DNA of 6,023 bases from Flavobacteriales bacterium. Its GTDB lineage: Bacteria > Bacteroidota > Bacteroidia > Flavobacteriales_D > Cryomorphaceae. The position numbers were made by a program, and so were the translations under genes. Shown here in pieces: positions 1 through 6,023 of this stretch (position 1 is the first letter of the stretch; each line of letters begins with the position of its first letter). The notes under the pieces are model-generated. The model was not told where the DNA came from and did not search any database. It saw only the letters and a list, made by a program, of their open reading frames with translations. Location: the NCBI GenBank assembly GCA_020200995.1, contig JAIVHQ010000080.1:6138-12160 (forward strand), given 5' to 3'.

Positions 1-504
1 GTGCTCTTCTTCAGCGAACAAGTCGAGAAATTCATCCCGCCCAAGAAAGGAAAGCAGCACATCCTGCGCATCATCCGCGAGCTGTTGGAATTTAATACCG
101 AGAACAAAGGAACCGACATTACCGAAGCCGTGCGCTACCTGAACAATGTGGTGAAAAAGCGGAGTATTGCATTCCTGATCAGCGATTTCCTGACAGAGGG
201 GTATGAAGATGCGCTCAAGCACGCCAACAAGAAGCACGACCTGGTGGCCCTGCACATTTACGACAAGCGCGAGCAGGAAATGCCGGGGATCGGACTGGTC
301 CAATTTCAGGATCCCGAGACGGGCGAAGTGCGCTGGGTAAACACCCACTCACGCTCTGTGAGAGAAGCTTACGCTATGAAGGGACAAGAACAAAAAGAAC
401 ATGTGGCGCGGGCGTGCAAACGCGCCGGCGTAGACCTTGCCCAGCTGGCCACCGACGAATCGTATATCACCCCGTTGAGAAACCTATTCGGCAGCCGAAC
501 CTGA
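1..504 (+). CDS. DUF58 domain protein, C-terminal part (5' end outside window)
   Basis: This is the last 167 codons of a DUF58-family protein, the usual partner of a MoxR AAA+ ATPase at the head of Bat operons. DUF58 proteins carry a divergent VWA-like fold and are usually near 290-300 residues, so roughly the first 120 are missing. The opening GTG is very probably an internal valine: the first residues (LFFSEQVEKFIPP) match the middle of the family, where a strand ending in a phenylalanine-serine pair precedes a conserved E-x-F-I-P-P stretch. Visible landmarks are the GTDITEAVRYL segment at residues 37-47 of this fragment, the strand IAFLISDFL at 56-64, a strand LVALHIYD at 81-88, and the typical ending GVDLAQLATDESYITPL at 143-159. 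No membrane segment is seen in this part. The stop lies 1 nt before the next ATG. Family assignment is firm; the biochemical role is not established. Confidence 0.9.
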   Translation: MLFFSEQVEKFIPPKKGKQHILRIIRELLEFNTENKGTDITEAVRYLNNVVKKRSIAFLISDFLTEGYEDALKHANKKHDLVALHIYDKREQEMPGIGLVQFQDPETGEVRWVNTHSRSVREAYAMKGQEQKEHVARACKRAGVDLAQLATDESYITPLRNLFGSRT

Positions 505-505
505 G

Positions 506-1396
506 ATGCGCGTGAAAATCCTACATATTGTTGCAGCGGTCGCATTGCTTGTCATTGCCTTGCCGGCAAAGGCCCAAAAAGCCGAAGCCGTGCCCGATCG
601 CAAAGAAATTCGCATCGGTGAGCAGGTGACCATACGCCTCTCGGTGCCTTACCTGAAAGAGCATCCGCCTAAAGCAGTGTTTCCCACCGTGAGCGACACC
701 CTGGTGAAAAACGTGGAGGTGGTGCGAAAAACCAATGTCGACACCCTTGCCACGGGCGAAGATGTCAAAGAAACCAGGCTTGAGCAAAAGCTCTATGTCA
801 CGAGTTTTGACACGGGTTACTATGCCATTCCGCCGTTTACTTTTGAAATAGACGGGGAAGAAGTGAACACCGAAGCTTTTCTGCTCAGTGTGGAGACGGT
901 AGAAATCGACACCACCAAAGGCATTGTCGACATCCGCGAAATCTACGAGACCGAAGTGGATTGGAAAGACTACCTGGTGGCCTATGCCTCTTACATCGCG
1001 GGCGGACTTGCGCTGTTGGCAGTGCTCGCAGCTGTCATTTTCTTTCTCGTCCGCGCACAAAAACGCAAGTCTAACCTCCCTCCCCCTGCCCCTGTGGTGA
1101 AGAAGCGCCCTGCCCATCTCGTTGCTTTGGAATCGCTTGAACAAACGGGCAGAGAGAAAAACTACCTCCGCGGCCGCGTGAAGCAGCACCACACCGAAAT
1201 CACCGATGCGCTGCGCACTTACATCCGACATTGCACCCGAAGTCATGACGAAGCTCAGGAGGGTATTCACCATGTCGGACATGGTGAAATTTGCCAAAGA
1301 AAATCCCGAACCGGCGGAGAACGACAAAGCGGTGGCCGACGCCACAGATTTTGTCAATACCATACACCGCAGCTTTGCCGGGCGCATAGAAGATGA
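506..1396 (+). CDS. BatD-like membrane-anchored Bat operon protein, C-terminus frameshifted
   Basis: This is the small protein usually found between the DUF58 gene and batA in Bacteroidota. It starts with a signal peptide (residues 1-23, K/R then a hydrophobic core, ending AKA before Gln). A beta-rich periplasmic domain resembling one BatD repeat follows at about 27-135, then a transmembrane helix at about 157-183, a Pro-rich hinge (PPPAP, 192-196) and a helical cytoplasmic segment with a conserved pattern ending LRTYI at 236-240. From residue 242 the translation in this frame is Arg/His/Gly/Gln-rich and unlike the family, while the expected ending appears one frame over (separate entry, to 1427). 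The gene therefore seems to carry a frameshifting deletion near 1225-1230. As read, the protein is 296 residues with about 55 aberrant ones, and it overruns into no downstream start signal. It could be a real mutation or an assembly error. I know of no enzyme activity; a structural role beside BatA and BatB is inferred. Confidence 0.8.
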   Translation: MRVKILHIVAAVALLVIALPAKAQKAEAVPDRKEIRIGEQVTIRLSVPYLKEHPPKAVFPTVSDTLVKNVEVVRKTNVDTLATGEDVKETRLEQKLYVTSFDTGYYAIPPFTFEIDGEEVNTEAFLLSVETVEIDTTKGIVDIREIYETEVDWKDYLVAYASYIAGGLALLAVLAAVIFFLVRAQKRKSNLPPPAPVVKKRPAHLVALESLEQTGREKNYLRGRVKQHHTEITDALRTYIRHCTRSHDEAQEGIHHVGHGEICQRKSRTGGERQSGGRRHRFCQYHTPQLCRAHRR

Positions 1397-1427
1397 CGAA
1401 GAGGGGGAGGACAAACCCGACGCATGA
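1206..1427 (+). pseudogene. Displaced C-terminal tail of the BatD-like gene (other frame)
   Basis: This frame carries the expected end of the preceding gene. From about 1224 it reads SDIAPEVMTKLRRVF, then MSDMVKFAKENPEPAEND and ATDFVNTIH, which fits the conserved C-terminal pattern of this family (a helix ending in a DLVKFAK-like motif, then P-x-P-x-E-N and an alpha-helical end). The tail finishes with an acidic run (EDDEEGEDKPDA). Its TGA stop overlaps the batA ATG as ATGA, exactly like the batA/batB junction, which supports this as the original reading frame. The ATG at 1206 is in a region where the other frame is the conserved one, so it is probably not a natural start. Independent translation cannot be excluded, but there is no signal for it. 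Confidence 0.75.
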
Positions 1428-2500
1428 GCAAGCAGCGAAAAATATCGATATTCTTTGCCACATTGGCCACCATCGGAGCGGTGGTAGTTTGGTATTTGCT
1501 CAAGGACAAGTACGTTTACCAAAACGAAAAGGTCTTTTGGCTCCTGCTGCTGATTCCGTTTTACGGGCTGTACCACGTTTGGTCAGTAACGCGGCGCTAC
1601 CCGAAAGTGCCGCTCTCCACGCTTGGGCAGTTCGGACGGGACGGCTCAATTTTTACGGAAGTGCAGATTCACCTCCCCTTTCTGATGAGGAGTGTGGCCC
1701 TGGCTTTGCTGATCGCAGCAGTGGCGCGACCACAGAGCCTGATGTCGTGGCAGAATGTATCGAGTGAAGGCATCGACATTGTGATATCCACCGATATTTC
1801 GGCCTCCATGTTGGCCAAGGATTTCAAGCCCGACCGACTGGAAAGCTCGAAAGAAGTGGCTGCCCGCTTTATCCGCGGCCGCCCCAATGACCGCATCGGC
1901 CTGGTGGTTTACGAAGGCGAAGCATTCACCCAGTGTCCGCTCACCACTGATCACAACGTACTAATCAACCTGCTGAAGGATGTGCGCACGGGGATGATCA
2001 AAGACGGTACGGCCATCGGAATGGGGCTGGCCACGGCTGTAAACCGCCTCCGCGAAAGCGATGCCAAGAGCAAAGTGGTGATCCTGATGACAGACGGCGA
2101 AAACAACAGCGGCACCATCTCCCCCATGACCGCCGCAGAAATTGCCAAAAGCTATGGCATTCGCGTGTACACCATCGGTGTTGGCGCCATAGGCCGCGCG
2201 ATGTCACCTACAGCAATCTACCCCGACGGCTCTTATCGTTACGAGATGGTGGATGTGCGCATTGACGAAGAGCTGCTCAAAGAAATTGCTGACCTGACCG
2301 ATGCAGCCTACTTCAGGGCCACCGATGAAGGTGTGCTTCAAACAATTTTTCAGGAAATAGACCGGATGGAGAAAACCCGCGTAAATGTGACGGAACACAG
2401 CCGCCGCGCCGAAAAATTCTTCTGGATAGCGGCCTTTGCTGCTGCGCTTCTTCTCATCGAATTTCTCTACCGTCAACTCATCATGCAAACCTTGCCATGA
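1424..2500 (+). CDS. batA: BatA, membrane-anchored VWA-domain protein
   Basis: BatA is one of the paired VWA proteins of the Bat aerotolerance system. The 358-residue product has predicted membrane helices at about 7-26, 37-53, 86-101 and 332-347, with the VWA domain at about 117-315 between the third and fourth. The metal-ion-dependent adhesion site looks intact: DISAS at 124-128, the threonine in GTAIG (T196) and TDGE at 223-226. The segment FKPDRLESSK (134-143) and PLTTDHN (172-178) are typical of BatA/BatB. Positive residues at the N-terminus and in the loop after helix 2 (TRRYPK) suggest N-in topology with the VWA domain in the periplasm. The first helix appears additional to the usual family layout. 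The start overlaps the stop of the upstream gene (ATGA), and the next in-frame ATG would delete the first two helices. A purine run (gggggagg, 1403-1410) lies 13 nt upstream, too far for a confident ribosome site. It is very likely co-translated with its neighbours. Ligand unknown. Confidence 0.95.
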   Translation: MSKQRKISIFFATLATIGAVVVWYLLKDKYVYQNEKVFWLLLLIPFYGLYHVWSVTRRYPKVPLSTLGQFGRDGSIFTEVQIHLPFLMRSVALALLIAAVARPQSLMSWQNVSSEGIDIVISTDISASMLAKDFKPDRLESSKEVAARFIRGRPNDRIGLVVYEGEAFTQCPLTTDHNVLINLLKDVRTGMIKDGTAIGMGLATAVNRLRESDAKSKVVILMTDGENNSGTISPMTAAEIAKSYGIRVYTIGVGAIGRAMSPTAIYPDGSYRYEMVDVRIDEELLKEIADLTDAAYFRATDEGVLQTIFQEIDRMEKTRVNVTEHSRRAEKFFWIAAFAAALLLIEFLYRQLIMQTLP

Positions 2501-3645
2501 GAGAAAAAAATTACAAATACAAGCTCGGAGGGATGGTTGCAGCTGCTGCAATCATCGAACTCATTTTTTGGGTGGCCGTGGCTGTCGTGCTACTTTGGGT
2601 AAAAAATGTGGTGCCCGGCCTCAGGTTTGAAAAACCAAAAATGATGTGGTTCTTCGCAGTGGGCCCGGCGATGTTATTCATCTTCATCATGATGACCTGG
2701 TCGAAAAACCGCCGCTTTGACAAATTCGCGGAAGCAGGGCTCCTCGGCTACCTCGTCGCAGATGTATCGAGCATCAACAGCACGGCAAAATACATCCTTT
2801 GGAGACTGGCGGCAGCCTTCGTTGTAATCGCATTGGTAAATCCGCAATTGGGGTCAAAAATGACGGAGGCCAAGGTGGAAGGCATCGAAGTGATGATCGC
2901 TGTCGACGTGTCGAACAGCATGCTGGCTGAAGACCTTCGCCCTGACAGGATGACCCTGGCCCGGCGGGCCATTGAGCGCTTCATCGGCAGGTTGCGCGGC
3001 GACCGTGTGGGCATTGTGGTTTTTGCCGGAGAGGCTTACGTGCAGCTGCCCATCACCAACGATTATGGTGCGGCCAAACTCTTTTTGAACTCAGTGAAGC
3101 CCGACGTGGTGCCCACCCAGGGTACTGCCATTGGCGCGGCGATCGAGAAAAGCCTGGCGAGCTTCGATTTTTCAAGTCCCGCCCGAAAGGCCATCATCGT
3201 GATCAGCGATGGCGAAAACCATGAAGACGATGCCGTAGGCGCCGCCGAATCTGCCAGGAGCCGTGAAGTGGTGGTTCATACCATCGGAATCGGGTCGACG
3301 CAGGGTAGCCCCATACCGGATGTTGTAAACGGCAGTAAATCCGGTTTCAGAAAAGACCGAGACGACAACACAGTGATCACCCGGCTAAATGAAGACATGC
3401 TTAAACAAATTGCCACTGCCGGCGGTGGTACATATGTGAAAGCTTCGGCGGCCGAAGTGGGTTTAAACACCCTGCTGGACGAGCTGAACGAATTGGAAAA
3501 AACCGACATGGGCACTGTGAGCTACGCCGAATACGAAGACCGCTTTCAGATATTTTTGGTACTCGCTTTGCTGTGTTTGCTGGCCGAAGTCATCATCACT
3601 GAGCGAAAAAGCAGAATGGCCAAGCGCCTCAATATTTTTGAATAA
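2497..3645 (+). CDS. batB: BatB, membrane-anchored VWA-domain protein
   Basis: BatB is the second VWA protein of the Bat system and a paralogue of the preceding BatA. Of its 382 residues, membrane helices are likely at about 13-35, 50-67, 98-114 and 350-366, and the VWA domain covers about 128-335. The metal site is complete: DVSNS at 137-141, T210 in the diagnostic PTQGTAIG motif (206-213) and SDGE at 237-240. MLAEDLRPDRM (142-152), VVFAGEAYVQLP (174-185) and the loop SPIPD with FRKDRD (284-289) are characteristic of BatB and separate it from BatA. Lys/Arg-rich stretches at the N-terminus, at 69-76 and in the C-terminal tail (369-377) fit N-in, C-in topology with a periplasmic VWA domain. 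The first helix seems extra compared with the usual family layout. Translation probably couples to batA through the ATGA overlap at 2497-2500. BatA and BatB are expected to act as a pair; direct contact is inferred. Confidence 0.95.
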   Translation: MREKNYKYKLGGMVAAAAIIELIFWVAVAVVLLWVKNVVPGLRFEKPKMMWFFAVGPAMLFIFIMMTWSKNRRFDKFAEAGLLGYLVADVSSINSTAKYILWRLAAAFVVIALVNPQLGSKMTEAKVEGIEVMIAVDVSNSMLAEDLRPDRMTLARRAIERFIGRLRGDRVGIVVFAGEAYVQLPITNDYGAAKLFLNSVKPDVVPTQGTAIGAAIEKSLASFDFSSPARKAIIVISDGENHEDDAVGAAESARSREVVVHTIGIGSTQGSPIPDVVNGSKSGFRKDRDDNTVITRLNEDMLKQIATAGGGTYVKASAAEVGLNTLLDELNELEKTDMGTVSYAEYEDRFQIFLVLALLCLLAEVIITERKSRMAKRLNIFE

Positions 3646-3646
3646 A

Positions 3647-4423
3647 ATGAAAACAGCAATCGCCTTGTTTTTCACCCTTGCATTGCCGCTGATTTCAGCT
3701 GCGCAAATGGAGAAGCTACAGCTCGATAAGGGCAATAAAGCTTACCGCGACAGCGCATTTGACAAGGCGATGGAAGATTACGATGCAGCCCTGGAGCGCG
3801 ACGGCGATCTGGCAGCGGCGCGGTTTAACAGGGCCAACGCCATGGTGCGCCGTTCGGCAAAAATGGCAGCAGAGGCTGCCAAAATGGAAGACGACAGCCT
3901 CCGAACAGCTGCAATCGAAGCAGCCGCTTCGATGACCAAAAAGGCGGCATCAGACTTTGAAAGCATCGCCAAACTCTCACAAACGGACGAAGACAGAAAC
4001 AAAGCCCGCTTCAACCAGGGCAATGCCCACCTGCTCGGCGGAGAAATCGATGAAAGCATCAAAGCATATAAAGAAGCCCTGCGAATAGACCCGAAAGACG
4101 AGGCTGCGCGATACAACCTCGCTTACGCCCAAAGCCTGAAACAAAAACAGGAGGAACAGCAACAGGAGCAAGACCAGGAGCAAGACCAGGATCAGGACCA
4201 GGACCAAGACGGTGAACAGCAGGAGCAGGATGAGCAAAACCAGGACAACCAAAACAATGATCAGAACCAGGATCAGCAAGAACAGCAGCAACCCGATCAA
4301 CTCACGCAGGAAGAGGCTGAGAAAATGCTCGAGGCCATGATGCAACGAGAAAAAGACCTCCAGGAACAAGTAGATAAAAAGCGCCACAAAGCCACAAGAT
4401 CGAACATTGAAAAAGACTGGTAA
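3647..4423 (+). CDS. batC: BatC, TPR protein with Gln/Asp-rich tail
   Basis: BatC is the tetratricopeptide component of the Bat system, probably a periplasmic scaffold. The 258-residue product has a short N-terminal signal peptide (about 1-19, one Lys then a hydrophobic core, ending SAA before Gln). TPR-like helices follow at about 22-65 (KGNKAYRDSAFDKAMEDYDAA), and a canonical TPR lies at about 119-160 (ARFNQGNAHLLGGEIDES, then YKEALRIDP). Between them an Ala/Lys/Met-rich stretch (71-100) looks inserted into a repeat. Residues 163-217 are a low-complexity Gln/Asp/Glu/Asn tract. A conserved helical end follows (QEEAEKMLEAMMQREKDLQE), then a basic segment, and the protein closes with IEKDW, the typical BatC ending. 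I chose ATG 3647, 1 nt after the batB stop. An in-frame TTG at 3638 lies inside batB and would only add MNK. There is no Shine-Dalgarno. The basic 3' end overlaps the probable batD start. Confidence 0.92.
   Translation: MKTAIALFFTLALPLISAAQMEKLQLDKGNKAYRDSAFDKAMEDYDAALERDGDLAAARFNRANAMVRRSAKMAAEAAKMEDDSLRTAAIEAAASMTKKAASDFESIAKLSQTDEDRNKARFNQGNAHLLGGEIDESIKAYKEALRIDPKDEAARYNLAYAQSLKQKQEEQQQEQDQEQDQDQDQDQDGEQQEQDEQNQDNQNNDQNQDQQEQQQPDQLTQEEAEKMLEAMMQREKDLQEQVDKKRHKATRSNIEKDW
4163..4210 (+). repeat. Four in-frame 12-nt tandem repeats inside batC
   Basis: Four consecutive units of consensus CAGGANCANGAC run at 4163-4174, 4175-4186, 4187-4198 and 4199-4210. The first two are identical (caggagcaagac), and the others differ at one to three positions. 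They encode QEQD, QEQD, QDQD and QDQD (residues 173-188 of BatC). The unit length is a multiple of three, so copy-number change would keep the frame. The repeat sits inside a longer Gln/Asp/Glu/Asn tract. Confidence 0.85.
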
Positions 4424-6023
4424 ATACCTGATGCTTTGCATTGCGATGTTCGCATTGGCCCTTCCGGCCCTTGCGCAGGATCCCGTATTCACCGCCGTGA
4501 CCGATAAGCAAAATGTAGCGGTGGGTGACGCTTTCAATGTGAAATTTACCATTGAAAACGGACGCGGCGACATTACCCCGCCCAATTTCTCCGACTTCAA
4601 TGTGGTGTTTGGCCCCTCGAAGTCGTCGAATTTTCAAATCATCAACGGCCGCCAAACGTCGAACATGACCCTGAGCTATACCCTGCGGGCAAAAGCGGAG
4701 GGAAAATACACCATCGGTCCGGCCGTGGCCAAGGTGGACAGCAAGTTGCTCAAGTCTGAGGCCCTCGAGATAAATGTTGTAAAAGGCAGCGCCCAAAGTT
4801 CCCAAAGCTCCCGGAGCAATGCCAATCGCGGCCAAAAGCCTCCGGCCGACAAAAACCTCATCGTGAGGATGCTGTTGTCCAAGAATAAAGTTTATCAGGG
4901 CGAAGGTATCGTGATCACTTTTGAGCTTTTGAGCAGGTACAACAATATCGACCTGGGCGAAACGAGCTTTCCAAGCCTGAACGGTTTTTGGTCGGAAGAT
5001 ATCAAGTCGGGGCAAACTTCGTGGGAGCCCGGCTACGAGTACATCGATCGGGTACCTTACCGCAAAGCCATCCTGCGCCAAAAGTTGCTCTTTCCGCAGC
5101 GGCCTGGTAACATCGAGATCGACCCGTTTAAAATTTCGGCGCAGGTGAACCGCTCCTTTTTCAATGCGGGAACCAAGGTCACAGCGCAGAGCTACGCGCA
5201 GAACATCGAAGTGCTACCCCTCCCCGGTGGCGCCCCCGAAAGCTTTAACGGAGCGGTGGGCGAATACACCTTTTCCGGAAGGGCCGGCCAAACAGAAATA
5301 CAAGCCAATGACGCCATCGACCTCACCCTCGATGTGAAAGGCAAAGGCAACCTCAAGCTCGTCAAAGCGCCGCCCATCGAATTTCCAAACGACTTTGAGG
5401 TGTACGATCCCGAGCTGAAAGATCGGATCTCGATTAGCGGCGGTGGCATGAACGGCAGCCGCACTTACGAATATCTGGTCATTCCGCGCTATCCCGGCAA
5501 GTACGAAATTCCCGAGCTCGCCTTCACCCACTTTAGCCCTTCAAAGAAGGAATACGTGACCCAAACTGCCGGCCCCTTCAAAGTGGAAGTGCGCGGCGAG
5601 GACGGCATCGTACCGACAGGTGAACGCAGTGGCATAGCGCGAAGCAGAGTGGAATCTCTCCGCAGCGATATCCGCTACATTGTGACCGACCCTGAAATGC
5701 TCATGCCCGCCGGAAGCATATTTTTCAGAAGTTTTGGATACTACCTATTGACTGTCGGCCCCCTGCTATTCCTCACGGGGTTCATCCTCTTTCACAGAAA
5801 GCGCGATGCGATACTGGGCGATGTGCGTACCATCCGACGTAAAAAAGCCCACAGCGTGGCCAAGAAAAGACTGGCTGCTGCCAAAAAGGCGATGGACAAA
5901 GGTGACAGCACAACTTTCTACGCAGAAATTTTCAATGCAGTCTACGGATTCTTGTCGGATAAACTTGGTGCCGAAAAGGCAACACTTACCAAACCGGTGA
6001 TCAGGGCAAAACTCGCTGAAAAC
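4407..6023 (+). CDS. batD: BatD, oxygen-tolerance membrane protein (3' end outside window)
   Basis: BatD is the large beta-rich protein of the Bat system. The frame is open from 4374 to the window end, so the stop is not seen; 539 codons from TTG 4407, against a usual size of about 580-620. I prefer TTG 4407 because it gives a basic start (LKKTGKYL, first residue Met when used) before the hydrophobic core and the ALA-Q cleavage site at 23/24. ATG 4431 would give a signal peptide with no positive charge. Three beta-sandwich regions follow: about 25-126 (VAVGDAFNVKFTIENG, then FQIINGRQTS), about 150-250 (NKVYQGEGIVITFELLS, then LLFPQRPGNIEIDPF) and about 280-395 (AIDLTLDVKGKGNLKL, then PRYPGKYEIPE). 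A Ser/Gln/Asn/Pro linker (127-149) separates the first two. A single membrane helix at about 443-462 leads to a basic helical cytoplasmic tail. The first domain closely fits the BatD family. It acts on the periplasmic side with BatA-C; mechanism unknown. Confidence 0.93.
   Translation, partial: MKKTGKYLMLCIAMFALALPALAQDPVFTAVTDKQNVAVGDAFNVKFTIENGRGDITPPNFSDFNVVFGPSKSSNFQIINGRQTSNMTLSYTLRAKAEGKYTIGPAVAKVDSKLLKSEALEINVVKGSAQSSQSSRSNANRGQKPPADKNLIVRMLLSKNKVYQGEGIVITFELLSRYNNIDLGETSFPSLNGFWSEDIKSGQTSWEPGYEYIDRVPYRKAILRQKLLFPQRPGNIEIDPFKISAQVNRSFFNAGTKVTAQSYAQNIEVLPLPGGAPESFNGAVGEYTFSGRAGQTEIQANDAIDLTLDVKGKGNLKLVKAPPIEFPNDFEVYDPELKDRISISGGGMNGSRTYEYLVIPRYPGKYEIPELAFTHFSPSKKEYVTQTAGPFKVEVRGEDGIVPTGERSGIARSRVESLRSDIRYIVTDPEMLMPAGSIFFRSFGYYLLTVGPLLFLTGFILFHRKRDAILGDVRTIRRKKAHSVAKKRLAAAKKAMDKGDSTTFYAEIFNAVYGFLSDKLGAEKATLTKPVIRAKLAEN

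Noticed and set aside
1..3. GTG at position 1 as a genuine start codon
   Set aside because: The following residues align with the middle of DUF58, and a protein starting here would lack the first strands of the fold. The edge of the window cuts the gene.
1206..1245. Programmed ribosomal frameshift in the BatD-like gene
   Set aside because: No slippery heptamer or run of repeated bases is present at the junction, and a conserved segment appears missing, so a deletion or assembly error fits better.
521..1576. Long minus-strand open frame (351 codons) antisense to the BatD-like gene
   Set aside because: It lies fully opposite well-supported + strand family members, crosses two genes and their junction, and its translation shows no recognisable domain. 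It is open because of codon bias on the other strand.
3638..3646. TTG at 3638 as the batC start
   Set aside because: It overlaps batB and adds only three residues before an ATG that already gives a complete signal peptide.
4163..4297. CRISPR-like or non-coding repeat array
   Set aside because: The units are 12 nt, directly abutting without spacers, in frame, and translate to a plausible BatC linker.
3977..4600. Minus-strand open frame with a Leu/Val-rich stretch that looks like membrane helices
   Set aside because: The Leu/Val run is the reverse reading of the Gln/Asp codons of the BatC low-complexity tract, and the frame continues against the start of batD.
4302..5081. Minus-strand open frame opposite batD
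   Set aside because: The + strand frame encodes clear BatD signal peptide and beta domains over the same bases, and the antisense product resembles nothing.

Overview
The window is a stretch of a Bat (Bacteroides aerotolerance) operon, read entirely on the + strand and almost fully coding. In order it holds the 3' end of a DUF58 protein gene, a small membrane-anchored BatD-like gene with a broken reading frame, batA and batB (two membrane-anchored von Willebrand factor A proteins), batC (TPR protein with a Gln/Asp-rich tail) and the first roughly 540 codons of batD, which runs off the right edge. This gene order, the batC ending IEKDW, and the lack of Shine-Dalgarno sequences at most starts point to a member of the Bacteroidota. 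GC content is moderate (about half), and the sequence does not let me name the genus.

Layout: 1-504 DUF58 C-terminal part (the true start lies upstream of the window); 506-1427 BatD-like gene, whose frame shifts near 1225-1230; 1424-2500 batA; 2497-3645 batB; 3647-4423 batC; 4407 (or 4431) to the window end batD. Junctions are 1-nt gaps (504/506, 3645/3647), ATGA stop-start overlaps (1424-1427, 2497-2500) and a probable 17-nt overlap (4407-4423). There is no intergenic space for internal promoters or terminators, so one transcript with translational coupling is likely. No RNA gene, mobile element, CRISPR array or 300-base non-coding stretch was found.

How the genes fit together (family knowledge plus inference): in related operons a MoxR AAA+ ATPase precedes the DUF58 protein. 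BatA and BatB would present metal-binding VWA domains on the periplasmic face, BatC would supply a periplasmic TPR scaffold, and BatD and the small BatD-like protein would supply beta-sandwich domains anchored in the inner membrane. The system is linked to oxidative or envelope stress tolerance, but its molecular activity is not settled.

The points most worth checking are the frame break with apparent loss of a conserved segment in the BatD-like gene, a likely TTG start of batD inside the conserved batC 3' end, extra N-terminal membrane helices in both BatA and BatB, and two unusual regions in BatC. I see no evidence for a wholly new system; this is a known operon with local peculiarities.
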